The notes beneath the pieces are model-generated. The model had not been told where the DNA came from and searched no databases. It saw only the letters and a program-made list of their open reading frames with translations. The position numbers and the translations under genes were made by a program. Positions 36,168 through 44,757 of a stretch of DNA of 64,000 bases are shown one piece after another. The DNA is taken from NCBI RefSeq assembly GCF_905120475.1, contig NZ_CAJHOE010000001.1:434001-498000 (forward strand), written 5' to 3'. Every line of letters starts with the position of its first letter. Position 1 is the stretch's first letter. Source of the stretch: Campylobacter suis (GTDB lineage: Bacteria; Campylobacterota; Campylobacteria; Campylobacterales; Campylobacteraceae).

Positions 36168-37299
36168 CAGTATTAACGATGCTATAACGCTACTTACATC
36201 AGGCGATAAGTTAAGTAGTGTAAAAAAACTGCTCGCACCGCATACAAAGCGTGCATATTTGGTTGGCGGTTGCGTGCGTGACTCCTTGCTTGCACGAGAA
36301 GTTTATGACTATGACATCGAGGTTTATGATATTAATCCTAAACGCTTTGATGAGATTATGCAAAGTGTAGGTGCAAGTGGTGTTGGCAAGAGCTACTTTA
36401 TCTACAAATTTGGTGCGTTTGACCTTGGCTTGCCACGCACTGAGAGTAAAACCGGGAAACTACACACTGACTTTAAAGTAAGCTACTGCAATGATGAGCG
36501 TGAAGCCTCAAAGCGGCGCGACTTTAGCGTAAATGCTATGATGATAAATATATTTAGCGGCGAGATACTTGACTTTTGGGCTGGTAAACAGTGCCTTAAA
36601 GATGGCATTTTGCGTCATATTGATGATGAGAAATTTTGTGAGGATGCGCTTAGGGTGTTGCGTGGTGTGCAGTTTGCATCGCGTCTAAATTTTGACATTG
36701 CAAACGCTACTTTAAGGCTTATGAAAAGTATTGATTTGTCGCACCTTAGCAAGACGCGTATTTCAAATGAGCTTATAAAATTTATGCGTGCAAAATATCT
36801 TGAAAAAGGTGTGTTTTATCTTTATAAATTAGGACTTTTTAAGAAATTTTTTGGTTTAAATTTAGATAAAAATGAGCTCGAAGAGTTAATAAATGAGCTA
36901 AAAAATGCGCGAAATTTCATCCAAGATGAGCGAGTATTTTTGTATGTTTTGGCTGGATTTTGTGGTGTAGATATCAAAAATATCGTGCATGATTTGGCTT
37001 TACCAAATAGCTTTTTAAGTGCACTAAAGCATCCGTTTTACAATAAAATGCCAAGTGATTTTGAGATGATGAAAATTTCGCTTGATATGCCACTTAGTAA
37101 GTGGCTTGGATGTTATAGGCTTGAACGCATAAAGCGCGCAAAAGAGCTTGGCGTGTATGATGAAAAATTTACGCCAAATATCAATACTAGCGAGATAATG
37201 TCGCTTGGTTTTAAAGGAAAAGAATTTGGTGCCGAGCTAAATCGCCGTCAAGATGAAGCCATTTTACTGTATTTACAAAGTCTAAAAAAGTGCGATTAA
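36133..37299 (+). CDS. cca: CCA tRNA nucleotidyltransferase / poly(A) polymerase family
   Basis: Adds or repairs the tRNA 3' CCA. About 388 residues. Nucleotidyltransferase signature YLVGGCVRDSLLAREVYDYDIEVYD (about residues 41-65), then the motif RRDFSVNAMMINIFSGEILDFWAG and the ERhxxE-like LRHIDDEKFCEDALRVLRGVQFASRL. The C-terminal helical part is longer than in minimal CCA enzymes. Its start overlaps the CiaD-like gene by 35 bases, so it is probably translated by coupling. Confidence 0.9.
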   Translation: MLKTASKTLTSSSINDAITLLTSGDKLSSVKKLLAPHTKRAYLVGGCVRDSLLAREVYDYDIEVYDINPKRFDEIMQSVGASGVGKSYFIYKFGAFDLGLPRTESKTGKLHTDFKVSYCNDEREASKRRDFSVNAMMINIFSGEILDFWAGKQCLKDGILRHIDDEKFCEDALRVLRGVQFASRLNFDIANATLRLMKSIDLSHLSKTRISNELIKFMRAKYLEKGVFYLYKLGLFKKFFGLNLDKNELEELINELKNARNFIQDERVFLYVLAGFCGVDIKNIVHDLALPNSFLSALKHPFYNKMPSDFEMMKISLDMPLSKWLGCYRLERIKRAKELGVYDEKFTPNINTSEIMSLGFKGKEFGAELNRRQDEAILLYLQSLKKCD

Positions 37300-37360
37300 A
37301 CCGCTTAAAAGGGCACTTTGGTTAAAATATCTTTCAAATTTATGTCAAAGGCGCAAATTT

Positions 37361-37840
37361 ATGTTTAACATCGTTTTAGTGCATCCGCAAATTCCTCAAA
37401 ATACAGGCTCTATAGGCAGAATGTGCGTGAATGCAAACCTTAAGCTTCATATTGTAAAACCAACGATGTTTGAGATAAGCGAGAAGTCTGTAAGGCGCGC
37501 TGGGCTTGATTACTGGGCGCAGCTTGAGCCAAAAATTTGGGAGAACTTAGATGAGTTTTTGCAAGAAAACATAAAGCACAAGGAGCGATTTTTCTTTGCG
37601 ACTACAAAGACAAATAGGCTCTATTTTGACGCTAGCTATCAGCCAGGAGATTTTTTGTTTTTTGGTGGCGAAAGTACAGGGTTACCAAGAGAACTAATGC
37701 AGCTAAATTTTAAAAATGCCGTAACTATACCGATGGGTGAGCATGGCAGAAGTTTAAACCAGGCCACAAGCGTAGGTATAGTCGCATATGAAGCTATACG
37801 CCAAAATATTGATAAATTTGATTTTAGAAAGCCACTATGA
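37361..37840 (+). CDS. trmL: tRNA (cytidine/uridine-2'-O)-methyltransferase TrmL
   Basis: SPOUT-family methylase for wobble C34/U34 of tRNA-Leu. 159 residues. Starts FNIVLVHPQIPQNTGSIGRMC; the knotted SAM site is LFFGGESTGLPRELM with IPMGEHGRSLNQATSVGIVAYEA. It overlaps the next gene by four bases (ATGA). Confidence 0.94.
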   Translation: MFNIVLVHPQIPQNTGSIGRMCVNANLKLHIVKPTMFEISEKSVRRAGLDYWAQLEPKIWENLDEFLQENIKHKERFFFATTKTNRLYFDASYQPGDFLFFGGESTGLPRELMQLNFKNAVTIPMGEHGRSLNQATSVGIVAYEAIRQNIDKFDFRKPL

Positions 37841-38748
37841 GAGCTTTTTTGGCTTTTATTTTACTATGTGTTTTTACTTTTGGAAGCACGCTAAAGATCG
37901 CTACTTATAATGTAGAAAATCTATTTGATGGTATAAATAATGGAAACGAATATCCTGATTTTCGTATCGAAAAAGGCAAGTGGAGTAAGCAAAAAGCAAG
38001 TCAAAAAATTTCTCGCATAAGAGAGGTTTTAAATGCCCTTGATGCTGACATTATAGCACTTCAAGAGGTTGAAAATGAGCAAATTTTAAAAGAGCTAGCA
38101 AAAGGCACAAAATACACTTATGTTACCTTTGCGACAACCAAAAATGCGCCCATAGGTCTTGGCGTGCTTTCTAAAATTCGCCCCGAAGATAGTGAGCGTT
38201 TTGCTGTGACTGGAGTAAAAACTCGAGATATTTTGCGGCTTGGTTTTATGTTTGATAACGAGCGTTTTGAGCTTTTTGTAGTGCATTTTCCAGCTTATAA
38301 GAAAAATGGTTTTAAGGCTCAACAAAATGCGGAAAGAACGCTTCGTGTTGCACTGCAAGAGCGAAAAAATGTCATAGTTTTAGGCGACTTTAACACACCG
38401 TTTAGTAATGGCAAAACAAGTCTGCTTTATCATATCGTAACTACAAAAAACTATGCAAATTTGTGGAATGAGCTTGCCTATAAGGAGCGCTACTCATTTG
38501 CCGCCTATGGTAAAAAGCGGGCGATTGATCATATCTTGCTTTCGCAAGAATTTTTGGCTAATGGCAGACTTGCTTATGTTTGTGGTAGTTTTAGTGTGTT
38601 TAAGCCTGATTTTATGATGGATGGCGAGTTTGTAAAAAGACATGATAAATCAAGCCTTTACTCTGATCATCTTCCATTGGTTTTTGAAATTTCAACCGAT
38701 ATAAAACAACGCTGCGGTATAATAGATAAAATTTTAAAATTTAGGTGA
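37837..38748 (+). CDS. Secreted endonuclease/exonuclease/phosphatase family protein
   Basis: 303 residues. N-terminal signal peptide (MRAFLAFILLCVFTFGS) then the EEP fold: IATYNVENLFDG (metal Asn), DIIALQEVENEQ (metal Glu), VVHFPAYK, VIVLGDFNTPFS and SDHLPLVFEIS (catalytic Asp-His). Likely a periplasmic or secreted nuclease or phosphoesterase; which one cannot be read. Coupled to trmL by overlap. Confidence 0.82.
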   Translation: MRAFLAFILLCVFTFGSTLKIATYNVENLFDGINNGNEYPDFRIEKGKWSKQKASQKISRIREVLNALDADIIALQEVENEQILKELAKGTKYTYVTFATTKNAPIGLGVLSKIRPEDSERFAVTGVKTRDILRLGFMFDNERFELFVVHFPAYKKNGFKAQQNAERTLRVALQERKNVIVLGDFNTPFSNGKTSLLYHIVTTKNYANLWNELAYKERYSFAAYGKKRAIDHILLSQEFLANGRLAYVCGSFSVFKPDFMMDGEFVKRHDKSSLYSDHLPLVFEISTDIKQRCGIIDKILKFR

Positions 38749-38751
38749 AAA

Positions 38752-38889
38752 ATGGGTGTTTTAGACTGGGTTATGCTCGTGGCTTTTATGGCGTTTTTGC
38801 TATTTATGTTGCGTGGAATGACTATGCAAATCATGAAAAAAGATAAGAAAAGACGAGAAAAAAAGAATAAGAAGGATGAAAATGAATAA
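38752..38889 (+). CDS. Small membrane protein (45 aa) before glyS
   Basis: 45 residues: a membrane helix (about residues 4-20, LDWVMLVAFMAFLLFML) then a strongly basic tail (MKKDKKRREKKNKKDENE). It lies three bases after the EEP gene, with an AGGTGAAAA ribosome site, and its last codons overlap the glyS start. Similar very short basic-tailed helices in Campylobacter operons are of unknown function. Coding is likely from spacing. Confidence 0.6.
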   Translation: MGVLDWVMLVAFMAFLLFMLRGMTMQIMKKDKKRREKKNKKDENE

Positions 38890-40909
38890 AGAACTTTTGA
38901 TAGAAATCGGTGTAGAAGAACTGCCAGCGATACCGTTTTTAAAGGAGTTGCCAAACATTAGATCAAAGTGGCAGGCTGTGCTTGATGAGTATAGATTAGC
39001 AAGTGAGTTTGAGTTTTATTTTACGCCACGAAGACTTGTACTCTTTCACAAAAATTTTGCTCTAAAGCAACCTGATAGCGTAGTTCAGATGATAGGTGCA
39101 CCAAAGCATGTGGCTATAAAGGATGGCGCATTTAGTCCAGCTGCACTTAGTTTTGCAAAAAAGTGCGGTATAGCTGAGAGCGAGCTTAAGTTTAAAGAGA
39201 TAGATGGCAAAGAGGTCTTGTATTATGAACAAGAAGTCATCGGTAATGATAGCAAAAACTTACTTGGCGATATGGTAGAGAAATTTTTACTAAGCCTTAG
39301 TTTTGGTAAGTCTATGCGATGGGGTAGGGGTGAGTTTGAGTTTATCCGCCCGATAAGATCATTTTTATGTCTTTTAGGTGATGAAAGCGTGAGTTTTACT
39401 AAATTTGGCATAGCAAGTGAGGCCCGTAGCTATCCGCACCGAGATATAGGCTATGAGAAGGTAGGCGTTGCAAGTATCTCTGAGTATTTTAGTGGCGCCA
39501 AGGCTCGTGGCATAGTGCTTGACGCAAACGAACGAAGAGTTAAGATATTAGAGCAGTTTAAGGCAATAGAAGCACAAAATGGCGTTGAGATAGGGCTTGA
39601 TGAGGATTTGCTCGATGAAGTTGTGGCGATAACTGAAGCGCCAAATGCTCTGCTTGGTGGCTTTGAAGCTGAGTTTTTAGAGGTGCCAAGCGAGGTCATC
39701 ATCACATCAATGAAAGAAAATCAGCGCTATTTTCCAGTGTTTAAAAATGGCAAACTAAGCAATCACTTTGTTGTCGTTAGCAACTCTCTAAGCACCGATA
39801 GTGCGCTCATTGTGCAAGGCAATGAAAAGGTCTTGCGTGCGCGTTTAAGCGATGCGATGTTCTTTTGGCAAAGCGATTTAAAGGCTGAGTTTAGCCCAGA
39901 AAAGCTAAAAAATGTAACCTATCTAAAAGAGCTTGGAAACACGTATGAAAAGTGCGAGCGAGAGCTAAAAGTGGCGCTTGCTCTGTCTGAAAAATTTGCT
40001 GATAAGCTAAGGTCCGAAGTTGGCTCTGAGTATAAAGAGCTACTTACTCGCGCCGTTATGCTTAGTAAGGCGGATCTTACAAGTGGTATGGTGTATGAAT
40101 TTACCGAGCTTCAAGGCGTGATGGGAAGCTACTATGCAAGAGCAAAGGGCGAGAGCGAGGCGGTGGTGAGAGCTATCGGCGAGCAGTATCTACCAAACGG
40201 TGAGGCAAGCGCTATGCCAAGCACGACATTTAGCGCACTTGTAGCACTTGCGATAAAGCTTGAGACGCTTGTTGGGCTATTTAGCGTGGGTAAAATTCCA
40301 ACCGGCAACAAAGACCCATACGCACTTCGCCGCGCAGCAAATGGTGTGATAAAAATTTTACAAGACAATGAGTTTAGCTTTGATATGAGCGAGTTTTTAA
40401 GCGATATAGCAAAAGGATACACAAAATTTGACGTGGGTGCGCTTGTAGGCTTTATAAACGAGCGACTTTATACATTTTTTGAGAGCAATCCTTCTATCAT
40501 CAAAGCTTGCCTTAGCTCGGCAAAAGGCGACTTGCTAGCGCAAATTTCAGCGATAAAAGCACTTGAGAAGGTCTGTGCTAGTGAGAGCTTTAGAGAGAAT
40601 TTCAGCACATTTAAACGTCTTGCAAACATCATAAAAGATGAGATAAAAACGGGCGTTGATGAGAGTTTGTTTGAGGCGGAGGCTGAGAGAAATCTTTATG
40701 CTAAGTTTAAAGAAGTAGCAGAGCGCGAGCTAGGTGATGAGGATAAACTAAACACACTTTTTGCACTAAAAGGCGCTATAGATGGCTTTTTTGATGCGGT
40801 TATGATAAATGCCGAGGATGCTAAAATCCGCCACAACCGCCAGGCGCTAGTTGGTGAAATTTACAGCGAGTTTTTAAAAATTGCTGATATAAAAGAGATA
40901 AGTTTGTGA
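38882..40909 (+). CDS. glyS: Glycyl-tRNA synthetase beta subunit
   Basis: Beta chain of the alpha2beta2 glycyl-tRNA synthetase. About 675 residues from the ATG at 38882, with AGAAGGA upstream; an ATG six bases before is also possible. It starts KELLIEIGVEELPAIPF and contains the family phrases FYFTPRRLVLF, WGRGEFEFIRPIRSFLCL, VIITSMKENQRYFPVF, RALSDAMFFWQSDL-type sequence and GLFSVGKIPTGNKDPYALRRAANG, and ends with the DALR-like anticodon domain. The alpha subunit is not in the window. Confidence 0.96.
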   Translation: MNKELLIEIGVEELPAIPFLKELPNIRSKWQAVLDEYRLASEFEFYFTPRRLVLFHKNFALKQPDSVVQMIGAPKHVAIKDGAFSPAALSFAKKCGIAESELKFKEIDGKEVLYYEQEVIGNDSKNLLGDMVEKFLLSLSFGKSMRWGRGEFEFIRPIRSFLCLLGDESVSFTKFGIASEARSYPHRDIGYEKVGVASISEYFSGAKARGIVLDANERRVKILEQFKAIEAQNGVEIGLDEDLLDEVVAITEAPNALLGGFEAEFLEVPSEVIITSMKENQRYFPVFKNGKLSNHFVVVSNSLSTDSALIVQGNEKVLRARLSDAMFFWQSDLKAEFSPEKLKNVTYLKELGNTYEKCERELKVALALSEKFADKLRSEVGSEYKELLTRAVMLSKADLTSGMVYEFTELQGVMGSYYARAKGESEAVVRAIGEQYLPNGEASAMPSTTFSALVALAIKLETLVGLFSVGKIPTGNKDPYALRRAANGVIKILQDNEFSFDMSEFLSDIAKGYTKFDVGALVGFINERLYTFFESNPSIIKACLSSAKGDLLAQISAIKALEKVCASESFRENFSTFKRLANIIKDEIKTGVDESLFEAEAERNLYAKFKEVAERELGDEDKLNTLFALKGAIDGFFDAVMINAEDAKIRHNRQALVGEIYSEFLKIADIKEISL

Positions 40910-40962
40910 TTTTGTTGCGAAATGCCATCTGGAATTTTTGTAATCTAAAAAAACATAAGTAT

Positions 40963-40989
40963 AAAGCTAGGCAAAGCGTGCCTAGCTTT
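40963..40989. terminator. Bidirectional terminator between glyS and the barrel pseudogene
   Basis: AAAGCTAGGCA (40963-40973) and TGCCTAGCTTT (40979-40989) form a perfect 11-pair stem with a five-base loop, in the space between two convergent genes. On the minus strand it is followed within ten bases by TTTTTTT. Confidence 0.75.
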
Positions 40990-40996
40990 ACAAAAT

Positions 40997-41556
40997 TTAG
41001 AATTTATAGTTATAGCCGATATATGCACCGTAGTTTGCTAAGTCACCATCGCTAACAAAAATATTTTCAGCTTTAAAGCCAAATTCAACTTCATTATGCT
41101 CATCAAAACCATAAAATCCACCTACTTTTGCACCAAGCAGCCAGCTAGTTGTATTGTCGGCTGTATAAATCTCAGTTTCATCGGCATCAGTCTGAACAAC
41201 AGCAAAACCAGTGTATGCACCAACTAAAAGTTTAAAATTCTCCGTAATTTTAGGCGTGTAGTCGGCATTTACAGAAAAGTTATGTGATTTCCACTTATAT
41301 TCTCTTGTCTCTCCATCAATTTTAATGGTATCTTTTGTTTCAAGATTGTACGTGTACTCTATGTATGCTCTCCAACTACCAAAATCATAACCACCTTTTA
41401 TACCAAAGTTAGCACCGCCGTCTTTTGCTTTATTAATGTCATCATGAAGTTATAATCACCATGAACGCCGATAAATACGCCATCAGCTATGGCTGAAACG
41501 GCAACAAGCGAACTAGCAAGCAATGCTTTAAAAACTAAATTTTCATACATACTCAT
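40997..41556 (-). pseudogene. Outer membrane beta-barrel protein, frameshifted
   Basis: On the minus strand an N-terminus with a signal peptide (MSMYENLVFKALLASSLVAVSAIADGV) runs to GDYN, then the frame is lost at about 41446-41452. Restoring one missing T (TTC to TTTC) gives NFHDDINKAKDGGANFGIKGGYDFGSWRAYIEYTYNLE and a continuous barrel to AYIGYNYKF at 40997. The restored protein has about 187 residues, alternating aromatic strands and a C-terminal Phe, i.e. an 8-strand opacity/OmpA-like barrel. The lesion is a single base, so a sequencing or assembly error is a real alternative to a true pseudogene. Confidence 0.75.
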
Positions 41557-41627
41557 TTAAAGATATTTGCAATAACAATTATACGAAATATTTTCTAAAT
41601 TTACTTTTAATTAACGAAATTATTTGA

Positions 41628-41861
41628 CAATTAGAGATTAAAAATCATTTTGATAAATTATTATCCATAAGATATACCCAACAAGACAAGGCAAGAATTC
41701 TACGAGTGACCACACGCACGCTACAAAACTGGCGTAAAAGCAAGCCAGAGCTGTATGCCATTATAGAAGCTAGTTTTTTATTACGAGAAAAATTAAATGT
41801 AGAAAACGAAATTTCACAGCAGGTACAAGAGCTTATTAAACAAGCATTGCCAAAACAATAA
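41628..41861 (+). pseudogene. Helix-turn-helix protein remnant, start lost
   Basis: An open frame ends at 41861 and encodes DKLLSIRYTQQDKARILRVTTRTLQNWRKSKPELYAIIEASFLLREKL. The ILRVTTRTLQNWRKSKP part looks like a DNA-binding helix-turn-helix. The frame has no ATG; the first possible start is GTG at 41706, inside the helix-turn-helix region, or ATT near 41640. So this is either a truncated, decayed regulator or a gene using an unusual start. No ribosome site was seen at the non-ATG candidates. Confidence 0.5.
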
Positions 41862-41921
41862 AATTTTCTAATCTAAATTTTTAAAAAATATAAAAAATTT
41901 AAAAACTAAGCACGCTAAAAA

Positions 41922-42763
41922 TTACTCTAAAATTTCAAGCTTTGAAGTAAGATCTGCCATACCTTGTGCGTATGGAGCTGAAGTCGTAACAGCGTCAATG
42001 CCCGTTCTTGCAAACTCTGCGACATTTTTGGCATTTATGCCACCGCTTGCGATTATCCTTGCGTTGGATAAATTTCATCGCGCAGAGCAACTGCATTTTC
42101 AAGCATTTGCGGGCTAAATTTATCGCACTGCACTACATCCACGCCGGCTTTTAAAAGCTCTTTTGTTTGATCTAAGCTCTCAGCTTCAACCGCTATCTTT
42201 CGCTCTGGCATTTTGGCTTTAAAGCTTGGAATTTGCGCTAAAAACTCATTAAAGTTAGCATAGGCTATTATGTGGTTTTTAAAAAACAAAATACTATCGC
42301 TAAGCCCTAGCCTATGCACTCCGCCACCGCCTTCTATCACAGCTTTTAAGCATAGTTTTTTAGCAAATGGAAAGCTTTTGCGAGTGGTTAAAATTTCACA
42401 TTTTTCATTTTCGGCCTTTGCAAGTAGGGTCATTTGGTTTGTGTAAGTTGCTATCTTGCAAGTGTATTCAAGCATGATTTGTGCTAGTTTCCACGCCTTA
42501 TGTACATCGCTGTAACTACCAAAAATTTGCACTATCATATCATTTGGCTTTGCCTTTTGGGTGTTTTGTATAAAGATCTTGGCCTCACATCCTAGTAGTT
42601 TAGCCACTCTTGCGGCTATATCAGCACAACTTACCACCACCTCTTGTCTGGTAAAAATTTTTAAAACTGCTTGCTTTTTAACATCTTGAAGTGATGTCGT
42701 TAGATCAAAATAGGGCAGATCCTGGGCTATATAGGCTAAAATTTCACTATCGCTTATATGCAT
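41922..42763 (-). pseudogene. modD: ModD (nicotinate-nucleotide pyrophosphorylase-like), frameshifted near the 3' end
   Basis: ModD is a NadC-fold phosphoribosyltransferase-like protein often near molybdate genes; its reaction is not settled. The ATG at 42763 has AAAGGACTAAA upstream. The frame is intact through GVDVVQCDKFSPQMLENAVALRDEIYP, then shifts at about 42060. Restoring one base gives NARIIASGGINAKNVAEFARTGIDAVTTSAPYAQGMADLTSKLEILE and a stop at 41922, which is exactly the conserved C-terminus of the NadC/ModD fold. The restored length would be about 280 residues. A single missing base could be a sequencing error. It follows the AGCS symporter with almost no gap. Confidence 0.8.
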
Positions 42764-42764
42764 T

Positions 42765-44228
42765 TTAGTCCTTTTTCCAGCAAGTTGTGTCAGAGATGCC
42801 AAGCTTTTGCGGGTCAAACTCAGGATTTAGACCAGCTTTTCGCTGACTTTCGTAGTCTTTTAGCACCTTTAAAACAACTCGTGAAAGCATAAATATGGCT
42901 ATGATATTTATAGTTGCCATCGCTGCCATAAGAACATCGGCAAAATTCCAAGCAAGCGATAGGTTCATTTGCGCGCCGATAAAAATCATAATGATGGCAC
43001 TTATTTTAAATGCATTTATGATAGTCTTATTTTTAGTAAGAAATTTTATGTTTGCCTGGGCATAGTAAAAGTTGCCAATAAGCGAAGTGATGGCAAAAAG
43101 TACGACCGCAACGGTGGTAAAGTGCATGCCTATGTTACCATAATACTCTCTCATTGCAGCTTGCACAAGCGGTAAAGCGGTGAGAATTTCGCCACTTGCA
43201 CCTGTTTGTTTTGTGATGTAGGTTTGAGAGAAAAGTACGAGCATGCCAGATGCGATACAAATAGTCATATCTATAAAAACTGCCACGGCTTGAACAAGCC
43301 CTTGCTTTACAGGATGGCTAGTGTGTGCAGCTGCGGCAGCATTTGGCGCAGAACCCATACCGGCTTCGTTTGAAAAAAGACCACGCTTAATGCCAATAAC
43401 TATCACGCTTCCAGCAAATCCACCAAATATCGCCTCAAAATCAAATGCGCTATCTAGTATAAGCTTTACTACGGATGGAATTTCGCTTAAGTTCATAAAA
43501 ACACATATAAAAGAGAGTCCGACATAAGCGATAGCCATAAATGGCACGATGTAAGAGCTTATCTTGCCAATGACATGACCTTTTGAAAAAAAGATGATGG
43601 CTGCAAATGCCATGAGTATAAGCCCTATGGCTAGTGGCATTGAGCTATCTGCAAATTTTACATCTGCGCCAAGCTGATCATAATATACTTCAAATGCCGA
43701 TGTCATCGTGTAGCTTTGTAGTCCATTAAACCCATAGGCATAGGTAAGGATAAGTGTAACAGCAAAGATCGCACCAAGCCATGGAAGCTTTAGTCCTGTT
43801 TTTATATAGTATGCTGGACCACCCTTAAAGCCTAGGTTGTCCTTTGTTTTGTAAATTTGAGCTAGCATGCTTTCAGCAAATGCTGATGCTGCACCAAAAA
43901 ATGCCATAGCCATCATCCAAAAAAGCGCACCAGGACCACCAGCAACTAGTGCAGCTGATATTCCTGCGATGTTTCCTATACCAACTCGTGAGGCAGTTGA
44001 GATCATAAGGGCTTGAAATGGCGTAAGATGGTGTCTGTTGTAGCGATCTTTTTTTTCTACAAGTACACGAAGTGCCTCAAAAGCCATGCGAAACTGTACA
44101 AAGCGCGTAATATAGCTAAAATATATACCAGCAACAATAAGCACTATAATAAGAAACGACCCATACAAAAAGCCGTTAGTAGCGTCAAGTTTAAGATTTA
44201 TAGTATTTAAAATTTCAGTTAAGTTCAA
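42765..44228 (-). CDS. Sodium:alanine symporter (AGCS family)
   Basis: Multi-span inner-membrane carrier, 487 residues with about 11 helices. It shows the AGCS phrases TASRVGIGNIAGISAALVAGGPGALFWMM, GGPAYYIKTGL, ERGLFSNEAGMGSAPNAAAAAHTSHPVKQG and MLVLFSQT. TTG start at 44228 with AAAGGAG upstream. Substrate is probably alanine or glycine with sodium. It ends one base before the modD start, so the two are co-transcribed. Confidence 0.93.
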   Translation of the reverse strand: MNLTEILNTINLKLDATNGFLYGSFLIIVLIVAGIYFSYITRFVQFRMAFEALRVLVEKKDRYNRHHLTPFQALMISTASRVGIGNIAGISAALVAGGPGALFWMMAMAFFGAASAFAESMLAQIYKTKDNLGFKGGPAYYIKTGLKLPWLGAIFAVTLILTYAYGFNGLQSYTMTSAFEVYYDQLGADVKFADSSMPLAIGLILMAFAAIIFFSKGHVIGKISSYIVPFMAIAYVGLSFICVFMNLSEIPSVVKLILDSAFDFEAIFGGFAGSVIVIGIKRGLFSNEAGMGSAPNAAAAAHTSHPVKQGLVQAVAVFIDMTICIASGMLVLFSQTYITKQTGASGEILTALPLVQAAMREYYGNIGMHFTTVAVVLFAITSLIGNFYYAQANIKFLTKNKTIINAFKISAIIMIFIGAQMNLSLAWNFADVLMAAMATINIIAIFMLSRVVLKVLKDYESQRKAGLNPEFDPQKLGISDTTCWKKD

Positions 44229-44367
44229 GTAAGCTCCTTTGTTTTTTCTTAAAATATTATATTTAAAAATTATTTAGAAAAAGCTTTTTGAGATAAAATT
44301 TGTTAGAATTTTATTATTTATCAAAAAAGTAAAAGATATTTTTATAATAAAGATAGATTTTAAAAAT

Positions 44368-44407
44368 ACAAAAAGCGCTTAAAATTTTACTCTAAAACGC
44401 TTTTTGT
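44368..44407 (-). terminator. Terminator of the 44-49 kb operon
   Basis: ACAAAAAGCG (44368-44377) pairs with CGCTTTTTGT (44398-44407) across a 20-base AT loop. On the minus strand the hairpin is followed by ATTTTTAAAA, and it lies just after the last gene of the metal cluster. Confidence 0.65.
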
Positions 44408-44412
44408 GTCAT

Positions 44413-44757
44413 TTATATTGCAGTTTGTGCTTTGCGAGTTCTGCGCTTTTTAAGCGGAGCTTGTTCAGCTTTTATCAAAACTTCATCTTTTTGTATGCGT
44501 AAATTTCGCTTTTTGCGTGCGTTATTTATCATGCGCTGCGCAAAGCCGTTATTATAAAGACCGTGATGATATAGGCTAAAGCCAATAAGTGCGACGCCAG
44601 CTGCGATATGAGTGGCTTTTATGGCTTTGTTTTTCATGCCAAAAGCACTAATTGTCACAAGTCTAAGCGATATCCCAAGCCCTATTTTTGCTACTTTTCG
44701 CTGAGTTTCTAAATTTAGCAGCGAACCTTGAATGCTATTTTTTATATTATTTTGCAA
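44413..44757 (-). CDS. Small membrane protein with basic tail, last gene of the fez-like cluster
   Basis: 114 residues. The middle (about 20-70) holds two hydrophobic segments (KIGLGISLRLVTISAFGM and ATHIAAGVALIGFSLYHHGLY), and the last 40 residues are highly basic (NNARKKRNLRIQKDEVL, APLKKRRTRKAQTAI). TTG start at 44757, overlapping the P1B ATPase stop by eleven bases. It has no family I can name. The basic tail ends like that of the 47.4 kb product (KKRTRR), which suggests that both bind a polyanion such as phosphate-rich or nucleic material. Confidence 0.75.
   Translation of the reverse strand: MQNNIKNSIQGSLLNLETQRKVAKIGLGISLRLVTISAFGMKNKAIKATHIAAGVALIGFSLYHHGLYNNGFAQRMINNARKKRNLRIQKDEVLIKAEQAPLKKRRTRKAQTAI

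Noticed and set aside
44229-44412. Small RNA or gene between the AGCS symporter and the fez-like cluster
   Set aside because: Only AT-rich sequence and one hairpin (the operon terminator) were found; no promoter pair or conserved RNA fold was recognisable.
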